Source of the DNA: Marinilabiliaceae bacterium UBA5488
GTDB lineage: Bacteria; Bacteroidota; Bacteroidia; Bacteroidales; Marinilabiliaceae
Length of the DNA stretch: 64,000 nucleotides
Assembly: GCA_002427105.1 (NCBI GenBank)
Contig: DIPM01000025.1
Coordinates: forward strand, 30,586 to 94,585
Reading direction: 5' to 3'
In this document: positions 9,454-19,700 of the stretch, in pieces
Position numbering within the stretch: the first letter of the stretch is position 1
Layout: every line of letters starts with the position of its first letter
Made by a program: the position numbers and the translations under genes
The notes under the pieces: model-generated
Database searches by the model: none
What the model was told of the DNA's origin: nothing
The model's input: only the letters and a program-made list of their open reading frames with translations

Positions 9454-11424
9454 TTACTGTTCAGCAGGAACAAAAACGTAGGTAAGAGGCATTTCACCCT
9501 CACCGCTGAGTTCTTCTGAACGAATTACCTGCAATAATAAGGCATTATTTTCAAGCTTATAAATTGTAGTTGCACCCCAATCAGCTACAGCATAATCGGC
9601 GGACCATGGATGAAGCATACCTACCGACAGGGTCAGGCTCATGCTCTCAATATCAAGAGTCCATGTACCATTAAGTTCCACTAGCTCATCACTTGCCAAA
9701 AGGTCACCTTCCTGGGGTAAGCCCGTACGCACAACAGTCTCACCTCCTTCTTCGTAGGTGTAACGGCGAACCCTTTGATTAACGACCACCGTACCATCAG
9801 CTTTAAAAGACATGCTTCCATAATCCACACCAGCTTCTCCGGCTCCATACTGTTCACCGGGCATAGGATTCCACGACCAGCTTGCATAGTCAGAAAAAAT
9901 AACCGGACCTTGCTCTGCTCCCCAAGTTGTAGTCACATCATAGCTACGTCCTGAGTCTATTTTCCAGATCTTGCCGCTTAGCATTTTCTTTACGCCTTCA
10001 GCTGGATCTTCAGCATCAGAACCTCCCATAGAAGGAACAAAATGGTAAGCCATGTACTCATTCTTTTCAGGATCCGGATTTCGGGCCCCAAGCCACATGC
10101 CACTCAAATTGCCCAGGGGGTCTTTTTCAATTGACAGTATGCGTAATTGATTCTCGGCAGTCAATCCAAATGATGCGAAGCCAATTACAGAGAAGGATGG
10201 TGCAATACCTTCAAAGGTATAAATCCCCTTATTGTCAAGATTAAATGTCCCCTCTTCCGTTGTACCATCCGGAGCAGTATAAACCACAGTGCCGTCAGCC
10301 GAATTCATTGCCAGCGAAAAACCAGAGTAAACAGATGGATCAGGTGTTCCAAGCCAATCAGGATAATCAGACGGAGTATTCCAGCCATTCATACGGCTAC
10401 CATCTAAATTAGCCCAATCAATCGGATTTTCGGTGGATAATTTCCATTTAATGGTTGTAGATACAACCTGCGAGACATCTTCTTCCCATCCGGCAGGTAG
10501 CTGAGGCTCAGGATCGGGTAGATCTTCAGGAACCCAGTTATCATAATAATCTTTTGATATATAGTTATAGACAAATAGTGCTGCACCCTCGCCTGAAAGA
10601 GCTTCGTCACGAAGTACAGCTAATTGAAGGGAATTTTCCGTCAATGACATAAGCTTGATGTCTCCCCAATTAACTACCTGTCCATCACGTGCTTCATCAT
10701 GCAGGGGTGAAGCATCAGTCATTTTAAGCGTCTTTGCTTTTGCGTCTAAAAAATAAGTGCCGGTTTCTTTTCTGCCAAGCACCTTATGATCTACTTTTAT
10801 AGATGCCCCGGCTTTAAGACTAAAAGTCATGCTTCCAAAATCAGCAGCCTCCATCATCCACTGGTTACCCGCCCAATCGGCCTGCCAGTTCCAGGAGTCG
10901 CTACCTTCCGGTAGTTTTTCACCATCAGTAACAGTAAGCCAACTATCGTCGGTACCATAAAAATATAGTGGCCCTGCAAAATAACGACTCTCTCCTTCAG
11001 AATTCAAATCGAGGTACCATGTTTTCTCCTCACCTACACCACCGGTCAACAGAGTCCACAAAGGATCATTTACGTAATTAAGGTTATTGGTTGTAAGCAT
11101 CAGCTTAAATGTATCCGCCTGTACCACTCCTCCTTTGGTTACTATACCATAAATAAAGCTGTATTCACCTTCAAAAGGAATGCGGACAGTATCCTGTGCA
11201 AGGGTGCTACGCCCCATGGGGGTGACCCAGAAGGGCTGATGCCCCGGATTTTGAGCCTGAAGCACAATGGCGTTGGGGTCGCTGGCATCCTGAGTGATGC
11301 TGTACTTCAGCTCCTCCTTCATCAACAAGTCGCCCAATTCAAACTCGTCGGGCTGACAGGCAGTAAAAAGCAACGTTGCGGCTGCGACCACTGCCTTTGT
11401 GGAATTCCATATATTAATTTTCAT
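9454..11424 (-). CDS. Surface glycan-binding lipoprotein, SusE/F-position
   Basis: A 656-residue lipoprotein (lipobox LFTAC) in the position of the SusE/SusF or SGBP gene, directly after susD. An Ig-like N-terminal segment (YSITQDASDPNAIVL, PFEGEYSFIYGIVTKGG) is followed by a repeated module. One copy is at about residues 120-300 (GPLYFYGTDDSW, DFGSMTFSL, LRDEALSGEGAAL). A second is at about 470-656 (GPVIFSDYASWSW, VDYGSMSFKADG, IRSEELSGEGEMPL). A divergent middle part also has an SW/GT-rich lipocalin-like look (IDWANLDGSRMNGWN). No catalytic motif is visible. The inferred role is to hold the polysaccharide at the cell surface next to SusCD. The sequence is not close to any named SGBP that I can recall, so ligand specificity rests on context. 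Confidence 0.75.
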   Translation of the reverse strand: MKINIWNSTKAVVAAATLLFTACQPDEFELGDLLMKEELKYSITQDASDPNAIVLQAQNPGHQPFWVTPMGRSTLAQDTVRIPFEGEYSFIYGIVTKGGVVQADTFKLMLTTNNLNYVNDPLWTLLTGGVGEEKTWYLDLNSEGESRYFAGPLYFYGTDDSWLTVTDGEKLPEGSDSWNWQADWAGNQWMMEAADFGSMTFSLKAGASIKVDHKVLGRKETGTYFLDAKAKTLKMTDASPLHDEARDGQVVNWGDIKLMSLTENSLQLAVLRDEALSGEGAALFVYNYISKDYYDNWVPEDLPDPEPQLPAGWEEDVSQVVSTTIKWKLSTENPIDWANLDGSRMNGWNTPSDYPDWLGTPDPSVYSGFSLAMNSADGTVVYTAPDGTTEEGTFNLDNKGIYTFEGIAPSFSVIGFASFGLTAENQLRILSIEKDPLGNLSGMWLGARNPDPEKNEYMAYHFVPSMGGSDAEDPAEGVKKMLSGKIWKIDSGRSYDVTTTWGAEQGPVIFSDYASWSWNPMPGEQYGAGEAGVDYGSMSFKADGTVVVNQRVRRYTYEEGGETVVRTGLPQEGDLLASDELVELNGTWTLDIESMSLTLSVGMLHPWSADYAVADWGATTIYKLENNALLLQVIRSEELSGEGEMPLTYVFVPAEQ

Positions 11425-11444
11425 CTTCTAATAATTTTAGGTGA

Positions 11445-13163
11445 TTACCAACCGGCATTTTGTTTCAACAAATAATTAGATAAGGTAATCTGAGTTTGAG
11501 GTATTTGAAACAAGCCTTTCTTCCCCTTAAAATCATCTGCCTTAATTATAACCTTATCTGCATTATTCCCTGAAAGCACTTCCACGCCATTTTCCTCGGC
11601 AATTATGACCGCGGCTTTATCAATCCCCAGACGCATAACATCCCAGTAACGAATTCCTTCAAAGGCCAATTCCAGCTCTCGTTCTTTCAGAATATTTTCA
11701 AGGTTAGGAGCTGCATCAATGTATCCTTCTCCGAGCTCTCCTTCTGAAGTGTAAGCGCGCTTACGTACCATATTCAAATAAGTGGAAGCATTAGCACTTC
11801 CCAGTTCAGCAGCCATCAAAAGCACATCAGCATAGCGAATAAGCACCCAGTCCTGGTACTGTGAGGTTTGAAAATCACCTGATCCCAAACCGGCAACCTC
11901 ATCCACCAGTGTCAGACTACCATCTTCACCTTCCTCCCATTTGCTCATAGGAGTAAATTTCTTGATGGTATAACCGGTATATTCACGCTGATCATCAAGC
12001 TTTTCAAAGCCTGCCTCCAATCCTTCCCCGGCAAGGTCAACAATAGAGGCTGAACGGCGCATATCACCGTTTCCAAAGGCTGCGGCCACCTTGGGGTGAA
12101 CCGTACAGGCTCCCCAACCGCGTCCGTAGGGAAAGGTGCTGTAGGAGCGCAAGCCCAGCATCACCAACCAGCGGTTACCGTCCATATTGCCGTTATAGTC
12201 CTGAGTATAATTAAACTTCTTTACCAAAACAGTCTCAGCGTTACCACGTTGGTAGCCTCCCGCTGCCTCCTGAACCCGTCTGCCTTCCTCGTCGATGGTA
12301 ACCACTATACTTGAGGCCGGCCAAAGATCCTTATACTCACTCACCAGGCCATATTCCTTGCTTTCTATCACATCCTCAAGATGCCCCAATGCTTGTTGAG
12401 CATTTACTTTTCCAACTAAATCACTTTTTCCGTAATATCCGGTGTAGTAAAGATAAACACGCCCCAAAAGAGCTTTTGCCGCGTATGGAGTGATACGACC
12501 ATCATTTGCAGCAGCATTTGCCTTAGGATAAGCGTCTGCAGGGATGTTCTCTGCGCCGAAAAGCAAATCCTCAGCAATCAAAGCATAAACATCATCAGGA
12601 TTGGCTTGTGGCAAATTAGCTTCCGTCGGCTCGCTAAGCAAAGGAATATTTCCAAACAAGCGAACCATGTCGAAATACAAAATAGCACGCAACACACGGG
12701 TTTCTCCTTCTACCCGATTGCGATTGGCCAGTTGTGCGGCTTCATCAGCACCGTTCCATGTGATATTAGGCAGCTCTTGCAAGAGCTTATTACAGCGAAA
12801 AATGCCCCTGTAATAGCTAACCCAAAGGTTGTTAGCTAAATCGGAATAAGCAGGGGCCTGACTAAGATCAAAACGGTCGATGGCTTGATAGTTGCGGTCA
12901 TCACCTATGCCCACACCACCAAAACACTGGTCAGACATTACTTCGGACAACAAATAAAAAGAAACGTCGCCATCAGAAGAGGTTCTTTGCCAGCCATCAT
13001 AACAAGCAATCAGTGCCAGTTCGGCATCGGCCTGGGTCGCATAAAAGTTTTCATCAAACAGGGAGGTTTTGGGCGCAACATCCAGAAAGCTTTCCGAGCA
13101 GGAAAACAAGCCCAGACCGACCAGCCCCATTATTACAATTAAATATGTTTTTATTGACTTCAT
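11445..13163 (-). CDS. susD: SusD/RagB-family nutrient-binding lipoprotein
   Basis: A 572-residue SusD homologue. Its N-terminus is a lipoprotein signal (GLGLFSCSESFLDVAPKT, with the Cys followed by the typical SFLD). The TPR-rich body includes the ETRVLRAILYFDMVRLFGNIPL signature, and the C-terminus has the RELELAFEGIRYWDVMRLG motif common to RagB/SusD. It closes over the SusC barrel and binds the incoming oligosaccharide. It lies 19 bp after susC on the same strand and 20 bp before the glycan-binding lipoprotein gene, so it is translated from the same transcript. It is a full-length copy, in contrast to the remnant at 20375-21388. Confidence 0.96.
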   Translation of the reverse strand: MKSIKTYLIVIMGLVGLGLFSCSESFLDVAPKTSLFDENFYATQADAELALIACYDGWQRTSSDGDVSFYLLSEVMSDQCFGGVGIGDDRNYQAIDRFDLSQAPAYSDLANNLWVSYYRGIFRCNKLLQELPNITWNGADEAAQLANRNRVEGETRVLRAILYFDMVRLFGNIPLLSEPTEANLPQANPDDVYALIAEDLLFGAENIPADAYPKANAAANDGRITPYAAKALLGRVYLYYTGYYGKSDLVGKVNAQQALGHLEDVIESKEYGLVSEYKDLWPASSIVVTIDEEGRRVQEAAGGYQRGNAETVLVKKFNYTQDYNGNMDGNRWLVMLGLRSYSTFPYGRGWGACTVHPKVAAAFGNGDMRRSASIVDLAGEGLEAGFEKLDDQREYTGYTIKKFTPMSKWEEGEDGSLTLVDEVAGLGSGDFQTSQYQDWVLIRYADVLLMAAELGSANASTYLNMVRKRAYTSEGELGEGYIDAAPNLENILKERELELAFEGIRYWDVMRLGIDKAAVIIAEENGVEVLSGNNADKVIIKADDFKGKKGLFQIPQTQITLSNYLLKQNAGW

Positions 13164-13182
13164 AGTCTCTGTTTTTTTAGCA

Positions 13183-16100
13183 TTAAAATTTCACATTTAC
13201 ACCCAACAGGTAAACGCGTGGACGCGGATAATATCCCAGGTCAATACCTGAAACCCAATCACTGGTACCGTAACCAATCTCCGGATCCATGCCGTTATAT
13301 TTGGTAAAGGTAAAAGCGTTTTGAACCTGGGCGTATAGGCGGAACTGACTCAAATACTCCCAATTCACCAATTTACTAAAGTCGTAACCTAAAGTGATAT
13401 TGCTGATTCGCAGGAAGTCCCCCTTATGTAAATACAAATCAGAGAAGTTCCAGTTGACATTGCCTTCGGTTACCCTCGGCATCTTGTTGGAGCTGCCTTC
13501 TCCTGTCCACCGATCCAAAGTTGCACTGGTATAATTGGCCTTCTTATTGGCATGGTTGCGGTAGGACTGCACAATTTCATTGCCTGCCACCCCATTGGCG
13601 CTTACATTGAAATCGAAGTTTTTGTAAGCCAGATTTATGTTGAAACCATAAGTAAAATCAGGCATTCCGTTTCCAAGATCCACTTTATCTTCCTGGTCAA
13701 TCTTGCCGTCTATATTCTGATCTACATAAATCACATCACCGGGTTTTACGTTCGACTGAAAGATTCCATTACCTGCCGCTCTCCAATTAGCAATATCTGC
13801 TTCATTCTGGAAAATCCCGGCTGTTTCAAAGCCCCAGAAATATCCAATAGCGTATCCGTTTTGAGCCCTATAAAACTCTTCAGAGTTATCATATAGCATA
13901 TTTGACTCACCATGAATAATACCATCTTCTGTTGGGATAGAACCTACCTCGTTCTTGTTGTAGGCACCGTTGGCCGACAAGGAATAGCGAAGATCTCCTA
14001 TTTGGTCGTTCCAATTCAAGCCCAATTCAATACCACTATTTTTTACGTCACCACCGTTGATAAAGGGGGCGCCTGTTCCAGCTGTTCCCAGGATTGGGGC
14101 TTCCACCAGCCAGTCTTTGGTTGTTTTCATGTAGTAATCAAGGTTAAGACCCAATCGGGCTGCAAAGAAGCGGGCATCTAAACCAACATTGATTTGCTCT
14201 GAAGTTTCCCACTTTACATTTGGATTAGCCAAACGACCCGGATAGGCACCCTTTACATTCGAACCTAGAGTGTTTCCAAAGAGATAGTAGCCTGCAGGGT
14301 TATTACTATCCCAATTGGTAATAATCATTGGCGAAGCATATTGGAAATTATCAATATTTTGGTTTCCAACCTGACCCCAGCTGGCACGTAATTTTAAATA
14401 ATCCATCCAAGGAGTGACGCCGGCAATAAAATCTTCTTCACTCAAGACCCACCCGGCCGATACAGAGGGGAAATAACCCCAGCGATTGTCTTTTTGAAAC
14501 TTGGAAGAACCATCGGCCCGGAAGGTGGCATTAAGCATATACCTTTCTTTAAAGTTATATCCCAAACGTGCAAAGTAAGAAACTCTGCGTGCCTCAACTG
14601 AGGGGCCTCCACCCACGGTACGTTTTTCGGTAACACCAACAATATTGCCGTCCTCATCTTCAATAGGAGTGGCCTGACCGATGGTATTGTCAAGGAAAGC
14701 ATAATCCCAACTGTTGAACTGGTCAAGCAAATCCCAGTTTGAGCCTCCCACATTTCTGCCTTGATATTGAATAGATTCCGTACCTGCCAATATATCAATA
14801 TTGTGCTCATTAATATTAAAATTATAATTAGCAGTATTAGTCCATGTCAGGGTATGACCTTTTGACATACTCTGGTTTACGGTAGTATGATCCTCATTAT
14901 ATGAATAAATTGAGAATCTATATAAAGGAGTAAAGGCGCGATACTCACCGGCATAGTAATTTATCCCGAAAACCGTTTTAAGCGTAAGGTTTTGAACCGG
15001 TTTCAATTCGGCGTAAATATCAGCCAGTATACTCTGGTCATTATTCTCCCGGTTATTGTTGGTCATCATATGGCCGTAGGGGTTGCCATCACCATCATAC
15101 CACTCAGAGCTGGTGGTATTGTTATAAGGTAAACCATACAAGCCGTTGTCGCTATAAACAGGAGATAAGGGCGATGTCATAAAAGCACCGCGAAGAGTAT
15201 TATTATATTGATTTCCTACTTGAATTCCATTCTTTTGGATATAGCTAAAATTTAGGTGCTGTCCGACCTTTAAAACATCATCGTATAGCTTGTGCTCAGT
15301 GTTTAAGCGAAATCCGTAACGCTCGTAGTTAGACACTTTAGGTCCGCCTACTACTCCTTCTTGTCCGGTATAGTTAAGAGAAAGAGCATATATTGAGTTT
15401 TGAGAACCTCCGCTAACTCCCAGATTGTAGCTTTGAGTAACAGCATCTTCCACAAACATTTCCCTTATCCAATCAGTATCGGCAGTGCCATTAAAAATTG
15501 CCGGATTGTAAAGAGCTGAGCCTGAATTGGCTGCCTGCTCTTGCATAATAGCTATATACTCTTGCCTGTTAAGCATATCGGCGTAGCGGGCAACTTGCTG
15601 AATACCATAATATGCATCAAAGCTAACTTGCCCCTTGCCTGCCTGACCGGTTTTTGTAGTAACCAAAACTACCCCATTAGCTGCCTGAGAACCATAAATA
15701 GCAGCAGATGCAGCATCTTTAAGCACATCTATGCTTTCTATATCAGAAGGTGAAATAGAAGCAATATTTCCTTCTATACCATCAATAATATAAAGGGGCC
15801 CTGAATTACCAATCGTACCTAAGCCGCGAATGGTAACTTTCATATCGGCGCCCGGCTGTCCCGATGTGGAACTGATACTTACACCGGGAGTTTGTCCCTG
15901 CAGCGCTTGCAATGGTGAAGTTGTATTCATACGTTGAATATCATCGCCCTTGACCTGAATTGTGGCGCCTGTGTTCAGCTTCTTCTTCTGAACTCCATAG
16001 CCTACAACTACCACCTCGTCCAAATCAAGCAAGGCAGATTGCATTGTAAGGTTGATAGAGCTGCGTCCCTCGACTGCCACTTCCTGAGTTGTCATTCCAA

Positions 16101-16317
16101 CAAAGGAAAAGACAAGGACATCGTCGCTGCCGGCCTGAAGGGAGTAATTCCCGTCAATATCTGTGATTGTTCCCGTAAGAGAGCCCTTTATAACGACGGA
16201 CACCCCGGGAACAGGATCGTGATAGGTATCTGTAACCGTTCCGGATACAGTCAGCTGAGCCCATAGTGCAGGACTTGCCAATACCATAAATAAAAACAAC
16301 AAACTTTTTTTCAACAT
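13183..16317 (-). CDS. susC: SusC/RagA-family TonB-dependent transporter
   Basis: A 1044-residue outer-membrane transporter. Signal peptide (MLKKSLLFLFMVLASPALWAQ), then a carboxypeptidase-D-like domain (VSGTVTDTYHDPVPGVSVVI, GTITDIDGNYSL). Next is the SusC region with the TonB-box-like DLDEVVVVGYG, and a plug domain (GLGTIGNSGPLYIIDGIEG, IESIDVLKDAASAAIYGSQA). A long beta-barrel ends in an aromatic-rich C-terminus (RPRVYLLGVNVKF). It moves oligosaccharides across the outer membrane with TonB energy, together with the SusD encoded downstream. It is the first gene of the operon, and its upstream region carries a TACCTTTG -7 box 29 bp before the start codon. No extra anti-sigma-interacting domain is seen, consistent with HTCS rather than ECF-sigma control. 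Confidence 0.97.
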   Translation of the reverse strand: MLKKSLLFLFMVLASPALWAQLTVSGTVTDTYHDPVPGVSVVIKGSLTGTITDIDGNYSLQAGSDDVLVFSFVGMTTQEVAVEGRSSINLTMQSALLDLDEVVVVGYGVQKKKLNTGATIQVKGDDIQRMNTTSPLQALQGQTPGVSISSTSGQPGADMKVTIRGLGTIGNSGPLYIIDGIEGNIASISPSDIESIDVLKDAASAAIYGSQAANGVVLVTTKTGQAGKGQVSFDAYYGIQQVARYADMLNRQEYIAIMQEQAANSGSALYNPAIFNGTADTDWIREMFVEDAVTQSYNLGVSGGSQNSIYALSLNYTGQEGVVGGPKVSNYERYGFRLNTEHKLYDDVLKVGQHLNFSYIQKNGIQVGNQYNNTLRGAFMTSPLSPVYSDNGLYGLPYNNTTSSEWYDGDGNPYGHMMTNNNRENNDQSILADIYAELKPVQNLTLKTVFGINYYAGEYRAFTPLYRFSIYSYNEDHTTVNQSMSKGHTLTWTNTANYNFNINEHNIDILAGTESIQYQGRNVGGSNWDLLDQFNSWDYAFLDNTIGQATPIEDEDGNIVGVTEKRTVGGGPSVEARRVSYFARLGYNFKERYMLNATFRADGSSKFQKDNRWGYFPSVSAGWVLSEEDFIAGVTPWMDYLKLRASWGQVGNQNIDNFQYASPMIITNWDSNNPAGYYLFGNTLGSNVKGAYPGRLANPNVKWETSEQINVGLDARFFAARLGLNLDYYMKTTKDWLVEAPILGTAGTGAPFINGGDVKNSGIELGLNWNDQIGDLRYSLSANGAYNKNEVGSIPTEDGIIHGESNMLYDNSEEFYRAQNGYAIGYFWGFETAGIFQNEADIANWRAAGNGIFQSNVKPGDVIYVDQNIDGKIDQEDKVDLGNGMPDFTYGFNINLAYKNFDFNVSANGVAGNEIVQSYRNHANKKANYTSATLDRWTGEGSSNKMPRVTEGNVNWNFSDLYLHKGDFLRISNITLGYDFSKLVNWEYLSQFRLYAQVQNAFTFTKYNGMDPEIGYGTSDWVSGIDLGYYPRPRVYLLGVNVKF

Positions 16318-16707
16318 AGCGTTCGTTTTAATTCGATTATGTTTTCAAAGGTATTTTAACAGAAATTATGATTTAATATTATATGTTTACGGTTTAGGTG
16401 TAATTTGTAAACTAGCGGATGCCGTTTGTAATCCCTGAGTGTATATTTTGTCTTTTACCAAGACTATATACATCTATTTATTAGTCAATTACAAAACAGC
16501 TATAATCTTGATTCGATAGGCACAAATATGGATTACTCAATAGTTATGAAAAGAAAAAACACCTTAGTGCATAAAGTACTTAGCTTATTATCTATAAAAA
16601 TCTTACAGTCATAGTTAGTCTATTATTTAACAAATCCGTAACTTTAAACATTCAGTTACGTTAATGAGTGCAATGTTTAAAGCCGATAAGTGATTAGTGC
16701 GCACACA
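16318..16707. promoter_or_regulatory. Divergent promoter region between susC and sensor kinase
   Basis: A 390-bp AT-rich intergenic stretch with no convincing ORF. On the minus strand TACCTTTG (16346-16353) matches the Bacteroidota -7 consensus TAnnTTTG and lies 29 bp from the susC start. No good -33 box is seen, as is common for activator-dependent promoters. Further upstream is an inverted repeat GTTTAC (16385-16390) / GTAAAC (16407-16412), and further TTTGTAA words occur nearby. This is a plausible activator (HTCS) site, but that is inference from position only. The kinase promoter on the plus strand could not be identified. Confidence 0.5.
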
Positions 16708-19700
16708 ATGATTTCGAAGACGAAAATAACATTAGGGTTCCTGGTCATCTGTCTTCTTGCGCTTGTGCGCAGCACAGTTGTTTTTGCCATTCCTCCAACC
16801 CATTTATCCTTACATCATTTCTCATCAGTCAATAAAACCCCCGGCGAATCTGTTCAATGCATTTATGAGGACAAATACGGTATAATCTGGTTAGGCGTTG
16901 AGTCAATCGGACTGGTTAAGTATGACGGTAAAAATTATACTATTTTCAAAAATGACCCTGACGACTTCACCAGTATAAGTTCAAATTACCCCAGCAAAAT
17001 TGTCGAAGATAAAAATGGCGCAATATGGATTGGAACTTCCGGTGGATTAAACAAACTGAATCGCTATACCAGGTCATTCAAACGTTATCAACATGACTCC
17101 CACAACAATACAGGCCTATCTGCCAACATTATAAATGACATAATTTTCGATGGGCAGGGAAGGATGTGGGTAGCAAGCTCCAATGGCATTAGCATTTATT
17201 TTCCTGACGAGGACAGATTTATATGGTTTTTACACAACGACGATCCTGCTAACCCCTCATCGAATAACGAAGTAGGTGCTTTACATCTTGATGCTCAAAA
17301 AAACATTTGGATAGCAACATCTCTCCACGGGATGTTTCGTGTAAAACCGGAAACATACAATAGCAGTTCTGACAAGTGGATTTGCAGCATAAACGATTAT
17401 CTCTCAGGCAAAAAAAATACGGAAATTGATAATTGGCAATTACATCTTCGTAATGGCAACATTAATGCCATACGCGGGATAACATCCAACCGCAACTCTG
17501 ACACTCTTTGGATAGCCAGCCATGTCGGGTTATATTACTTTCCGGTAGCCCAGGGAAAATTCCAGCGCTTCTGGTTTGGCCAGAATGAACTTCGGCATTT
17601 AAACTTTTGCTCTTATGTATCTTTATTGATAGATAAAGAAAATCAATTGTGGGTTGGCAGTTCCAACGATGGCCTGGTGAGAATTAGCCTGGATGGCTCT
17701 TTCACGATTAATTATCTTAACTCCAAGTTTTACGACACCAACCAACTTAAAAGTAACAACATACGCGACCTAATGGAGAGCCGTTCGGGTCTGGTCTGGA
17801 TTTGTACCAAGTTTGGAGGACTTCATTATTACGATAAACGTCAAAACACCTTTGCCCGGATGGGAGTCGAAGAGGGAAACAGCATGGGTTTGAGCGACAG
17901 ATATGTGCTTTCCGTTATGGAGGATAGTAATGGTAAAATATGGATTGGAACTAAAGGAGGAGGGCTAAATTGCTTCAATCGTGCCGATGGTAGCATTACA
18001 GTTTACGGGATGGATAGAGAACCCGGTGCATTAAGAAGTCAAAGAATAGAGTGCATAGAAGAAGATCGGGAGGGCTTGTTGTGGTTCGGGACTGCAAACG
18101 GAGTTTGGAGTACTGATGCAGACAAGCCCGGAGAGTTTACACGCCATGTTAATTTGCATGCCCGTAACTTATATATAGAGGACAGCACCTGGTTATGGAT
18201 AGGGACCACTAATGGCCTTTTTCGCTTTTCGTTATCAGAAAAGAAATTGTCGCCTTTACCCACCAGATACAAAAACTTCTTTGATGCAGAAAGCAACATC
18301 GGCATTACCCGGGTATTTAAGGACAAAAACAAGGTGTTATGGATAGGGACTAATTCTAACGGACTATTCGAGTATCACTCCGATACTGATTCACTAATTA
18401 ATCATGTCGCTGACAGTCTTGATCCCTACTCGATAAGCGGAAACCTGGTGCGCGAAATACATGAAGATCAGAAAGGCAGACTTTGGATAGGAACCAAGTC
18501 AGACGGACTAAATCTATACGATAGAGAAACCAAACGCTTTATTCATAAGTCGTCACCTGCCAAGCTACCTTCAAATACTGTTTATAATATCCTTGAAGAT
18601 AAGAATGGAAATTTTTGGATGGGAACCCATTCGGGAATTAGCATGTATAAACCAGATACAGAACAGTTTTTGAATTTTGGCAGGCATCATGGGCTTCAGG
18701 GAATGATTTTCGAAATAAATGCTCATGCAGCCACCAAAGACGGATACTTCTTTATGGGAGGAGCAATGGGCTTAAACTATTTTAATCCTGATGAAATCTC
18801 ATATTATTCACACAAAGCGCCATTAGTAATTTCCAAATTTGAAGTATTGAATGAGGTAAAGGCAATCGATGTCACTCAATTTACTAGATTTGAGTTGGAA
18901 AGAAGCAAAAACTATATCTCCTTTGAATTTGCCCTGCTTGATTACACCAATCCTGAAGAAAACCATTATTCCTATCAGCTGGAGCCCTTTGATGAAGAGT
19001 GGGTTAACTCAGGAACCCGGAATTTTGCTTCTTACACGAATCTACCTCCCGGAACCTACCGGTTTAAAGTTAAAGGTACCAACAGTGATGAGGTTTGGAG
19101 CGATAAGGTTTTGGAAGTCGAAATTTTCATCCCCGCTCCCATCTGGGAGAAGCTCTGGTTTTTGGCTCTGCTTTTGCTTGTTGTAATATCTATTATCGTT
19201 ACCGCATGGTATCTTAAAATAGCCGCCTCAAAAAGGAGAGAAAACATCCTCAGGAAGGAAGTAGCAGAACGCACAAAAGACCTGTATGAGGCCTATAGTA
19301 AGCTGGAGGAGTCGAACATACAGATAGAGAAGCACAACAAGGCATTAAGGCTGCAGCGTGACCGCATATCGCGCCAAAACCTGGAGTTGAAAATTCATAG
19401 GCAGAACCTTGAACTTATGGTAGCCGATCGCACCAAAGACCTTGAAGAAGCTAAGCTCAGGGCAGAAGAAAGTGACCACCTCAAATCAGCTTTCCTTGCC
19501 AATATGAGCCATGAAATCAGAACTCCTCTAAATGCCATTATGGGCTTTATAGACATTCTTGAAGCCGATGAACACTCGCCCGAAGAGAGAGAGAAGATCA
19601 GCTATATAATACAAACCAACAGCGACTCGCTATTACAGTTGATTAATGACATTATCGACATTAGCATTATTGAAGCAAACCAGCTTGTTATAAGAAAGAG

